This document shows, one piece after another, positions 12,101-24,100 of a stretch of DNA of 64,000 nt. The notes under the pieces are model-generated. The model saw only the letters and a list, made by a program, of their open reading frames with translations, was not told where the DNA came from and did no database searches. The first letter of the stretch is position 1. Each line of letters begins with the position of its first letter. The translations under genes were made by a program, and so were the position numbers. The DNA comes from Desmodus rotundus. Taxonomy: Eukaryota; Chordata; Mammalia; Chiroptera; Phyllostomidae. Location: positions 106,623,195 to 106,687,194 of the forward strand of contig NC_071391.1 in the NCBI RefSeq assembly GCF_022682495.2, written 5' to 3'.

Positions 12101-15100
12101 AGCTTGGGCAGGTCCTTTCCCCATAACTGATGCACTTCCTCGAATTCTCAGCCAGATGTTACTGGATGTACTTTAGCTTCCTCTTGACAACTTAGGTCAA
12201 GCCCACCCCGGTTCTTGAGACTTCTGGGGCCGTTTGCCCCGACGCTACACGGCCCCAAGCCTCTTGGCTCTTCTCAGCCTCTGGCATTGATCCTCTTGTT
12301 TTCCTGTTTCTTCCCAGACGATTAGGCCACTGGCTGTGATTCTTGGTCTGTCAATGCACCTGCTCCAGGAGCTGGCCTCCCACTTCAATAGGTCGTTTCT
12401 GTTCAGCTTCTCTGATTTGAGACACCTGGGGGGGGGGGGTGTCAAGCTTGTAAGAACAGACTGTAAGTAGTAGACTCTGGGCCTAGTAGGAGGTCCAGAC
12501 CGGGCTCTCCTGTGAGCTTCTATGCGTGGCCTTTGTGTCATTGAGCTCTGTGTTCCAAAGGGTGGGGTCTTTGTCTGTTTTGTTCTCCAAAGGACCCAGC
12601 CAGCACCTAGAACAATGCCTGGCACACAGTAAACACTCAAAACTATTTATTCTTAAAGAAATGTGCCGGACCTTCATGCTTTCTTCATCCTTCTCTGCTC
12701 AAGTAACTAAAGAGATTGAACAAGTGAAGAATCACTGTGTGTACGTGTAGACGGGGTCAGCTTGCAAATAACCACACAGGCTGCGCACCCACGTCCTGTG
12801 TGTGCATGGAGGTGGGGTCAGGGTGGCAAGAGCACCCTGTCATGGAGGGGGCAGGTAATTCTCAACAATGCTTTGTGGCTTTTCTACCTCTTCTGGGGGT
12901 GGGGGCAGCTCATGGGGCTGCCGCCATGGGCCCAGCTGCCTGGCTCTGCCCTGCATGCTACCGAAGAACCATCCCTAAGGGCTACTGACCCCTGCAGGAA
13001 AGGAGCAAGTTCTGAAACTCTCCAAGACCTTCAGTCGTCTCCCAATGGGCACCCCCTTCCCACCTGGTCAGGGACTTGGCCCACCACAGGGGAGGCCCTC
13101 CATCGGATCCCGGCAGGCGGCGCCCACAGATGCGCCAGCGGACGCGTGCAGGGGTGTGAGTGCACACCCCATACAGTCACAGCAGGTGGCAGAGAGACAG
13201 ACCTGGTGTCCTCTGCCTGGCAGTGGAATCAAGTCCTCGGTGGGCAGCCAGGCTGGTGCCCATTCTCTGTCACTGGGTGGGGAGGGGACCCTTGGGGTCC
13301 CTCTGCCCACCTTCCTGATGAACCAGGAAGCAGTGTCCTCCAGGAACCCCTGGACAGCGCTGCACTTCTAGCTGACAAGCCCTGTCGTGGCCATTGTTTC
13401 CACGAACACTCCTCACCCACGAACATTTTTACTCGTGTTTCATGAGGAAAGTGGGGCTTGGAGAAGGCAAGTGATCGAAGTTACAAAGCTCATGAGTGAC
13501 TGGGCTGGGAAGCAGACCCACTTCTCCCCGCTCCAGGCCCTGCACTGCCAGACATGCCCTGCAGCTCAGCCCTTCCCCTCGCTGGGAGCGGAGGACAGTG
13601 ATGGCCTGGGTTCAGGAGCACTTATTTCATGGGCCAGATGAGCCTGCCTGGGCCCCGTCCAGCCCTGCCAGCTTTGTGGCTCTGGGTGACTTCACCTCTC
13701 TGGGTCCCAGCCTCTTCACCTAGCCCCCACGGTTAATGCTGTGGCCCTCAGGAGGCTCGAAAGAATAACAGGCATGAAAGGTTCTGCAAACTGTAAAGCG
13801 CTGTGCCAAGGCACCAGGTTGCTGGGCTCCCTGAGCCTCAGTGAACAGAAAATGGGGCTAATTGGGCTACTGGCACCCACTTGGCAGGGCTGCAGTAAGA
13901 AGTGGGCAAGCTCAAGAGACTAGGTTTCTGCCATCGTGATGAAGGTTAACACACTGGTTAGTCCCACTGGGAAGAAAATCACCTGGTCACACATCAGGGT
14001 CAACCCTCCAGGGATGAGCCATGTGACTGTCTTTCTCAGTTCGGGAGGAGCACCCGGTAGGGGATGTCTGGGCAGGACTAACTGAGCTGGTGAAGAGTAG
14101 TGTTCTTTGAGGTGAGGCCCCTGCCCTACCTCAAGATAGCATGAGGATGAAGAGTTCAGCGCTAAGGCAGCCATTGTGTAGCCATGAGGCGAAGACCAAA
14201 ACAAGCCTGCCGCCCGACGTCACCAGAGCCTTCCGAACGGTGTGAAACAGGGGCCCCTGGTGGTTTAAGCTGCTGCTTGAGGGTTTTCTGTGGCCTGAAA
14301 TAGCTTTCGTCAGGGATTCAGGGGGAAAAGCACAAGCTCCCAGAGGTCTGGGGGAGCCCTGGCCTTTCTCTAGCTGTGTCCTGAAGCCCCTAGTTGATCC
14401 TTCCCTGGAGTTTTTGCCTTCAGCTCAGGAATATTCAGCCCTACAGTGTGGATTTCAGTGGGAGGAACAGTGTGTAATTATTTGGGGGCCTGCTATGTGA
14501 CAGGAGCTGGGACACAAACGTGACAAGGCTCACGGCCTAGCTCGAGAGGTAAGCACCAAACAAACACTCTCACTGAGGTATCGCATTGGCTATATCCCAT
14601 AATATTCCATGTAACACGTCACCCACAAACATAATGTAATGCAATGACACAAAATGAACTCTAATATATCACATAATGGAGCACCTCGTAATAGAACATT
14701 TTCTATCATTACTTCATAGCATATCATATGTCGCTTTCCTGAATGAGATTGCACACCCCTGTGGTGGGGGCAGGGGGGTGGCCATGCCATGGGCCCAGAC
14801 AGGAGGCTGGGGCAGGGGTCAGAGAGGGCTTCCAGGAGGAGCCAAGCCTTCCAGAATGACAGGAGGTAGGCAGACAGAGGGGAGGAGGGCGCGCCAGACA
14901 GCAGGGATGGCATGAGCACAGAGGTCACAAATAGCCCCTTTGGGAGAGGAGTTCCGTGTCATTGGAGTGTAAATTGGGACACAGGGAGTGACCGGCTGGA
15001 GCCAAGTCACTTGCAGGGGAGGGTCAGGTGTCCTATAAGGGAGGCCAGCCTCTACCCTCGGCCTGTGGGGAGCCCCCAAGGGTCCTGAGCGGGGAAGTCA

Positions 15101-18100
15101 GGTGGTGAGATCTGGCTTTCAGCAGAGCCACCGGCAGGGGCTCAGGTGGGGACAGACTGAGTGGGGGAGCAACTAGGGGCCGGTCCAGGCCCCAGGTGGC
15201 TGTGAATTCTGGGCAGAGAATGTAGGGCCTTGAAGGAGGGACTGGTTCCTATTCTGACTTCTAAAACATTTGTACTGGGAGCTCACGGAAGGTAAGGATT
15301 CGTATTTCCTCTGAAACCCGCTTTCTGGTTCACTGGAGCACGTAGAAAGGGGACAACCTGCTCCAGGACAGGTGGGGAACTGGGTCCTGCTGGTGCCCTT
15401 CTGTTCCAGGCCTCCCACCGTGCTGGGTGCAGGGGCTTAAGACTGGGCAAAGGGCAGAGCAGGCCCCGTCACCCCTGTCTCCCTGCCTTCTTCCCCTTCT
15501 CAATTTCTGGCCCCTAGGCCAACTCCATATCATCGCCAGGGGCTGGGCCAGTGGACAATCCCCCTTCCCCAGGTCGTCCTCACCATGAAGACCAACCTCT
15601 CAAGCAGGGACATGGGAGGGAACTCATAAAACGATTCCATATCCCTTTGTGCCATTGATCCCCCCATAGATCTGAGAGGCAGGATGGGCATCTCCCAGAT
15701 AACACGCTTCAGTAAGGCCACCTAGTCACACAGCCCCTGGGGCGGAGCTGAGACCTGCCGCAGAGCCCAGACACCTGCCCAGCGAGGCTGCTGTGGGGAG
15801 GGTGGGTCTCACCAGCCTGCACTGAGCCCTTCGGAGTAATGGCCCTGAAATTGCGATAAACATAAATATTTGGTCCTGCTGGAGCTGCCATCTCTCCAAC
15901 TGAAACTGGAGGAGAGAGGGTTGCAAGAGAAACGAAGAACGGGGGCCTGAGAAAAGTGTACATGAAATGCACAAATATCCTGTAAAGCCCAGAACTTTTG
16001 CTTGTGAAAAACTGGCCACCCACAGCAGCATGGGCGACAGGCTTTTTCCACTGCCGGGGTGAGGGGCTGCCGGAACTTCTGGGTCTCATAGAACAGTGGG
16101 GCTGGGGGGAATGCAGGCAGTGTAACCAGGGTACAGGGAATGGAGAAAGTAAAGGGGAAACCCCCAGTCCCCTGCCCCTGGCCTGTGCTTCCCACTGTAC
16201 TGACACGTGGGAGGCAACTCCTCACTTCTACCTGGCAGCCCAGGCTGACTCCCAGCTCCTCCTCGGGGGCCAGGGGGTGTGAGGAAGGCAGCCAGGCCTT
16301 GCCCTCTTCCTTTCTTCAGCAGTGCTGGCCTTCCAGCTGCCCTGCCCCAGCACCTCATGGGCCCCCAATAGGCCACCCGGTGACTGCTCCTGGGAGGTGC
16401 CCAGATTCCAGGCAAACGTCTCGCAGAAGTTTCTGGCAGCGGCGGCAGCCAGTTCTTTAAAAAGGCTTCATGTCATACGGCAATCAGCTGAGGGGCCCAG
16501 GCCCTGGGGTGTGTATTAATACCACGGTTCTCCCAAAGCATCCTGTGTTGCTCTCGGATGAGCAGATGGCGGTCTCCCTGCTCTCTCTGCCCCCCACCCT
16601 CCCTCTGCATGGACACTGTCCACATCGTTCTGCTCAGTGGATGACTGCACTCACTTTCTGCTGACCGCTGATGGGCCGGGCCCCACCCTCACTGTGCCCC
16701 CCCAGGCACCTCCTTCTCCCCCGTCCCCTCCAGCCAAGGTGTTCTGAAAACAGTCACTGCCAACCATCCCCAATTTTAACAGCTTTGACAAATAAAAGTT
16801 AGGCAGCATCCAGGGGCACTAATTAGGTGGCCTTCAGGCACCTTAGAGGAAGAAGAAAAGTCACAACTGGTGTAAGAGGAAGAAACAACATGAAAAGAAA
16901 ACAAGGGGGAACAAAATAAAAACCAGAGATAAAAAGTCAAGAGAAAACAGCGGCGCCTGAGAAACAAGAATTCCAGCCGCCAACTTTTACGGCGTCCAGC
17001 CCTGTTATTCATAAGCGAGTTTCCTCTCTCACAAAGGACCTTTTGCACGGTTTTCCCTGCTGCCTCCAAACCAGCTGCTCGCGCTGTTGTATCCTGAGTG
17101 ATGATGAGGCTCTGAAAGGGTTTTTTGGGAACAGATGGCCAGGGGAGAGCTGGGGAATGTGCCAGCAGAGGGCTGGGCGGGCTGCCAAGGCCTGCGGTGA
17201 CTGAGTGCCTGGGCTTCCAGCTCGCGTGCTTTCCCTGCCCTCTGCCCTCAGTGGCGCCAGCAGGCCTTCCCAGCGAGAGCTCGGAACATCTGGAGTCTGG
17301 GGCTGCCAGGAGGGGGGGCCGCAGCGGCGGCGGCAGGCGGGGGACCCTCTGTTCCAGCGGAGCTCCCATGGACTCACCACCAGGCCCGCCTCACAGAACA
17401 GCTAATCAAAACCACAGCGCCCGAATGGGAACCAGGCGTGCTCCCAGCTGCAGCCAGAGGCCGCCAGGCGACTTAACCTGGTGTCAGACCTCGCTGGTGG
17501 CACCCCCTAGCCCACCCCACCCTTACCACCCCCGGGGTCACCCCCAGCGGGCTATTGGCTCCCCGCAGCTTAATGAAGCCTCCATGTGCTGCAGCCTGGC
17601 TGCTCACAGAAGGGCTGTCGCTCTGAACAAGGCCCTGCACCGGGCATTTGCTGGGCGCCCCCTGGGCACAGGCCACCCTGCCAAGCAGTGCATTAGCTTC
17701 AGGGCTGGACAGGCCTCAGGAGTTGACCAGCTCAGACTTCGGAACCCAGAGACACAGACTGGAAGCAGCTCCACCACTTCTAGTCCCATGGCCTTGGGCA
17801 AGTGCCTTTCTCTTAGCCTCAGTGTCCCTTCTGTGCTATGGGGGAAGGGGTCGGTGTTATGAGGCGCAAAGATAATGTGTGTGAGGTGCCTGGCACACAG
17901 GGCTCCTCACCACGCGGTCACTGTGACTGTTGGTGGTAATCTGCTTGCCGGTGTTAGTACTGTGTACCACCAACGCCACGCATGGGTTTTGGCGTAAGTC
18001 CATGAACTTTAGAAGCCGAGGGATTTCTGGTTTGGTTGCACACTTGCCCCCTTCAAGGGTGTAGGAGCAGGGTTTTGCCCTGAAGTGCTAAAGAGAACTA

Positions 18101-21100
18101 TTTGCCCTCACCTGCATTTTGGCTGGTGAGTCATTCACCCAGCCCTGGGGACTGCCCTTTTCTGAGAGGTTCCTTCCTGGGGTTCCATATGAAGTTGTTG
18201 TCTCGTATGCAAATTCATGAGATTTCCTTTCTGGCACTCACTGAGTAAAATGCCAGCCCATAAGGGAAGGATCTTGTTTAATCCTTCCAGCAAGGTGGCA
18301 GGGAAAGTCTGCAGGTTCTCACTTGAGTGGTGAGAGAACTGGGGATCAGAGAGGTTAGGTAACATGCCCAAGGTCACACAGCTAGGAAGTGCCAGAACCA
18401 GGACTCCAACGCAGGCCTCCGGCCCCAAAGCCCCGCACTTCGCCTACTTCACGGCCTTACCGAGGGTCCCCCATTGGTTGCATTTTTGTGTGTCTTCAAG
18501 TTAAATGACAGCACCACAGGGAACTGAAAAGAACTGCAGTGTTCTCTCAACTTAACCCCCAACTACAGACACTCTTTCTCCAGGTTCCAGGAGGGAGGGC
18601 ACACAGCCTCGGCAGCGCTTTCCAGAGGGGCACCTTGGCTGGAAGAAGGACTCTTACAGGGTGTTCCGAACAGTCTCTGTGTTCCAAGGGGTGATCGGCT
18701 GGAGCAATAGAGGGGGCCTCCCGTGTCTCATGAGTGGTTACTTCTGGTTCACCATGCCCGAGACCCCCAGTTTTCATTCATGCACACCATGTTGGGAGAA
18801 GAGCGGGATCTGTGAGCACATGTGGTAGGGGTGGGGGCAATTTGAAAAAGGAGCAGGGGTGGGGGGGGTGAACGAATGTGAAAGAGGAGAGGAGAGCAGC
18901 CCCCGCAGCCCCTACCCCACCTTGGGACCACCCGGGGACGTCAGAGGACAGCAGGAAAGCCGGCTCTGAGCTCACCTGTGAGGCTCCCCAGCCAGCGATC
19001 CCTCCAGCCCCGTCCCTGCCAGACTTGTGGACCAACGGTGTCGAATGAAGAGGAGAAGCAGCAGCTGAGAGAACACTCTGTGTTAGAACAAACAGCTGGT
19101 GACAAACGTCTATGTAATTGGAATGCCAGAAAAAATAAATTGCATCCATTTTTATGACAAGAAGGAAATTTGATGGTGATTTCCCACCCACCCTCCTTTT
19201 TCTCCCCAGCAAATGGCCTCTGTGGGCTTTGAAAGCAAATGGTATTTAACTCAATTGCTTGGCCGGCAGACTTGGAAACAGAACCTCCTCTCACCCAGTG
19301 CACTCCCACTGCGGCGGGCAGGACAGGAAGTGGTAAGAGCCCAGATACACCTCTCTTACTGGCTGGGTGTCCCTGGGCAAGGTCCTCAGGCCCTCAGCCT
19401 CGCTTCCATTATTTGTGCAGCGGGACAACACCAGCACCTACCTTGCAGAGGGGGCAGGAGCGGTCGATGAGGTGATGTGTCAGAAACACTAAGCACCACG
19501 CCTGGCACATAATCCAGGCTCTGAGAACGTCAGGTGTTATCAGTGACCCCAGGGCGCACTGAGCTGGGGTCTCAAGGGTCTCTGAGAGTGACTTTCATAT
19601 CTGTGGGAAGTGCCGTGACGGGCAGAGGGGCGAGCGAGAGTAACGCATTTCATCATTTAGACAGAAAAAGGGGCTGAGGTGACCTCAGCTCAGCAGTCAA
19701 ACGGAAATCACTTCCATCAACAACTCACTTTATAGAAGTGGAGACTGAGGAGGCCCTCATGAGGGTGACTAAGAACACAGCAGGTGTGGACAATGCCAGG
19801 ACAGGGGGCACTCTGGGGGCATGAGAGGCTCTGTACCCTGGAGGCTGGATCCTGCCAGAGCAAGAGCTCTCAAGACTCTGCCTCGCACACTTGGGCGCGG
19901 GAACAGCCCACTGAAAGAGCAGGTGCCACTGGGTCCTGTTGGAGGCCTGGGCTCAGCCACTTGGCCAGTAAGGAGCCCTTCAGACCACTCTCAGCTCCCG
20001 CTGACCCCTGACCCAAAACCAACGTGCCTCCTCAGCTTGTCGCCAGCACTGAAGCTACAGACAATAGCACCCGAGACATTCTTCCCAAGAGGAGTCGGAC
20101 CATCCTCAGACTTGCCATCCCCAAGGAAAGCCTCCCCTGCCCAGAAATCAGCAGGAAAAGGAAGACATAGGTGGGAGGGAGCTGTGCCAGCCTCATGCCT
20201 GCTCTGGCTCCAGGCCACCCACAGCGTGAGGAGCAGCCCCTGGTCTTGCAGAGCCAGCCCTCCCGGACTATGCGAGCAGGCTGCAGTCACATGAGTGCAG
20301 GAACTGACTGGACATTTACCACCAGGGCTTAAACTACTCCGTCCCTGTTAGTAGTGGTGGTAGTTGCTGTTGTTGTTGATGTTATTCATACTCAATAGCT
20401 TAAAATCCCTGGAGGGGTCTGCCCTAGATGGTGGGAAATGGGTCCTTCCCTACTTCTCAGGTCTGGCAAGGCCCGCCCAAGTGCAGGTGTACAATAGTTC
20501 TTCTGCTCTTCCTCCTCCTCCCCCTCCTACTCCTGTCCTCTCGCCCCTCTTCCTCTTCATCCTCCTCCTCATTTTTCTCCTCCTCCTCCTTAGCTTTCAG
20601 GAGTTGCTGCTTTAAAAACAGGAGCTGCGGAAACCTGGCCCAGAGCCAGGTGCTTAACGTGCATTATCTCCGGCTGCAGCAGGAGTCAGAACTGAGCTCT
20701 CCAGAGCCCCTCAACTCCTCCCGCCTGTCCCTCTGCTGGGCGGCCTCCGACATGGCCTCTGCACTACTGGGACTTCCAAACAGGGCTCTGCATCCCCGAA
20801 ATCACATCCTGCAACGTCCAAAGATGGAAGACTCACCAGTCAAGAGATGCGGGTGCCCCACCCTGGTAGGAAAGACCTGAGATGGGTAAGAGGATGTGCC
20901 TGGAGCCTGGGGGGCAAGCAGGGGCCACTGTAAATCCCATGCTTCACACAGGTCTGGAGAGACATGGCCACTCATCAGAACCGCAAGGGATCTCGGGGAA
21001 CCTCAGGCAGCCTCTCAAGGAGGTGACCTGAAAAAGGGTCACCCAGCCTTTCAGGGCACATTAACTGTGAGGGAGCCACCTTCAAGTGGGACAGCTCAAA

Positions 21101-24100
21101 CCATCCTCAGTCACATCGGTGACCAGACCATCCCAGCTGCCATTTATCAAGGACTTCCTTGTTTTCTAGTTTCTTCCTTTCTTTGCTTTCTGTCTCCCTA
21201 ACCCTTAGGCCGTGCTCAGTGGCTGCAAGGGAGGGGTAATGGGGGCTTGACCTGGGCCCCAAACCCATACCCTCTGTCTACAGGGACTATGGAAGGTCAA
21301 GCCCACCCCACTGTTAACACCCCATCACAGTGCCCATGTGCTCAGCATGGAGTTCCCCAATGTGGAACTTGCTTTAGGTGCTCAATAAACATTGAATGAA
21401 TGAATGAGTGAATAAATGAAAGAATCTCTAGAGACACCGTACCCCTTGGTTCTAGTTAACAAGACAGAGGCCTACCGCAGCCACTCATGTCTGCTGGGCA
21501 GGTCACTGGAGACCATCCCTGAGGACACTCTGCAACTCTCATGCCTGCACGGTGCCAGAGTTGCAGGAAGGCACAGCAGCAGGAATGGGGCAGTCCTGTG
21601 AGCTCCCACCCTGCCAGGAAGAATGCCAGGCCCAGGGAAGCCCTCAGAGGTCCCAGCAGCTCCAGGACCTTGTCCTGTCCCTCCATCTAAGTCCTCTTGG
21701 CAGTGGTGACTAGCACCTGGGAGATGGCAGTCACAGGGCAGCCTGCTTGGTAGGAGGGTGACGCAGAATACAAGCTGCTCAGTGCCCTTCTGAGGTGGCA
21801 AGACCCCCTCATGGAGAGTCAGAGTGGAAAGGACCTTAGAAATCACTGACGATTTACCGTCACCATCCCTGTTTATCGATGAGAAAACCGAGGCTCAAAG
21901 AGGTGGAGAAATAGGTCCAAGATGACACAGCTGGTACGTAGCAGGCCAGGACTTTGAAATCAGGGCTGTCTGACACTCTTCACCATAAGCTTCCACTCAG
22001 CCTCCCGATCTGGACAACGGGAGGTTGGTCCAGATGGTCTCTAAAGTATCTTAGATTTGGTGACTTCAGGGGAAACCAAAAGCTCATCTCCACTGGGCAT
22101 CTTCACTCCACTCTCCCTTCTTTCTTCAGCTCACAGGTGTCAGCCTCCTCCCCAGCCCAGGACACTGTGTGTGCCCATCAAGGACCATGGACTCCTGTCC
22201 AATGTGAGTGAGGGGAGGAATCAGAAAGAGAGGCACCGAGGAGCAGAGATGGAGAAAATGGTGCCTGCCCACTCTGCCCATCCAGACCTCCAGACCGCCC
22301 GAGTGCCAGGGGAAGTTCACAGAGAGTTTACAAACCCCCTTTGTCACAGAGAGCCGCATGGAGCCATCAATCACGCCCTTAATTTACCCGTGTCACTTTC
22401 CAGTGGAAAGCTGCCCCGTGAGCAGCCACTGGCGCTTCCTCTCACCCACTTGATGAAGATCTCATCTAACTGGTCCACGTTAATCACTCCCAGAACGCAA
22501 TGTGCAATTATCACAGCAGCAGCAGCTGGCTGGCTGTGAGGACATGCCAGGGCCCTCCCTGGTACATGCGGGAGAGGCCACGGACAGCTTTTCTGGCAGG
22601 GGCCCCGGGGCCCCTGGGAAACCTGAAGAACCCTAAAGGGCCTGCTGGGAAGGAGGAGGGAGGCAGAGTGAGTGTCAGGGACAGGGGGAGGGGCAGGCCA
22701 GGAAGGAAGAAACCTGTGGAGGGTGCCAGTTAGCTGGCTCCCCGCCCTCCCCATGGCTGAACGCCCAGGGGAACCAACCACCCCCCTCGCGGATATGGAC
22801 TGGGTCCCACCCTCTGTCACCCTCCCTCAAGCCTTGTGGGAACTGAGATCCAGAGGGTTGCCACAGGCCTTGCTTAACACTGCCTAGTACTGGTCCCCAA
22901 CTGGAAATGCTGAAGCACAGGCCATCTGGGAACCGTAGTTATGCTCAACACCTTTCCTCCTGCACATATTTCTCTAAATACATCAGGCTTTCTACAGGCT
23001 GTTCCTTCTGCCTCATCTGCCTGGTGATCTCTTGGTTGTCCTGCTGGTCCCAGCTCAACCACCACTTACATTAAGATACCCTTTGAAAATCCCCTGGGTA
23101 GGAAAGGTATCTGTCCCTCCTCTGCCTGGCCTTCCACAGCCCCTAGCACAGGCCTCGGGGAGATCCTCACTACACTGTCCTGCCCTTCTATACTGGCAAG
23201 AGGGTCTCTCTAACCATCTGTAAGGTGCATGGGGTCTGGGACCATGTGTTTATCAGCCTGATAGTCCAGCCCAGCATGCTCAGGTTGGGGGTCAGCAAAT
23301 CCCTCCAAGAATGAATGAGTGAGTGAATGAATGAATATCATCCACCTTAATGCATGGCCTCAGATAACCCACAGGCCAAGTCACATTCCCAAAACTTGCC
23401 CAACAGTTCTCTGGGCTTTCATCTGCTCAGGGGATCCCATCCTGATAGGACATCTATGAGGGCCCACGTGGGGAATTCAGCCCCAGAGCACAGAAGACTG
23501 GAAAGAGCTTCAGAGACGAGCTGTTCCCGTTCCAGTGATGAGCAAACCCAGGCCCAGAGGCCTTGGGTGACTGTCGAAGGTCCCCAGCAGCCCCATTACC
23601 AGAACTAGGGTCATGTCCATGATCCCAGGACTGTGAGGGGCTCTGAAGCTGGGGTGACCCCAGCAAAGCTCCAAGAGGCTAACCTCACTGGCCGTTTGGA
23701 AGCCTGAGTGAGTGTAGGACACCCCAAGTTCTGTCCCCACCTCCCCGTCCTCTCCCGGAGGCTGCTACCTGAGGGGCTGGCGCATACCTTGCGCTTCTTG
23801 GCACGTCCCTCGGCCTGCAGGGTGCGGGTGCAGCGCTGCACACACTCGGAGAAGCTGAGGTTGCTGCGGTCGGCGCTGTAGTCGAGGTCAGCCAGCCGCG
23901 CCAGGGACAGGATGTAGTTGCAGGCAATCCTCAGGATGGCCAGTTTGGATAGCTTCTGCCCATACGAGTAACACGGCACCTGGTGGGTGAGAAGGCGTCA
24001 GGAGGAGCTGCTGGGGTCTCTGTGCCGAGTACGACCCCGCGGGCACCCTGGCCAGACTGGCATGGGGCTGCTCACAGTGACATCGCACGACCTGAGAGGG

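Larger units (their letters stand above)
3126..23787 (-). other. ATOH8: ATOH8 intron 2
   Basis: This is 20.7 kb between exon 2 and the one-codon exon 3. It holds a large minisatellite, an L1 3' fragment, many MIR and L2 pieces and several repeat-poor blocks listed separately. I recognise no coding exon in it. Stretches without a separate entry (5300-6240, 6420-7110, 7910-8510, 8640-9440, 9640-10800, 12040-12530, 12660-13420, 13820-14480, 15770-15820, 17120-17710, 18430-19070, 19550-20500, 20620-21290, 21970-22360, 22530-22990) are unique-looking or too diverged to name. Confidence 0.8.

Noticed and set aside
16140..17870. Several 100-245 codon frames on both strands in intron 2
   Set aside because: No family resemblance. 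They cross candidate noncoding blocks and a MIR copy, so coding use is unlikely.
20495..20640. Plus-strand splice acceptor look-alike (long pyrimidine tract then TTAG / TTTCAG)
   Set aside because: No plausible exon, donor or protein similarity follows on the plus strand. The tract is low-complexity TCC sequence.
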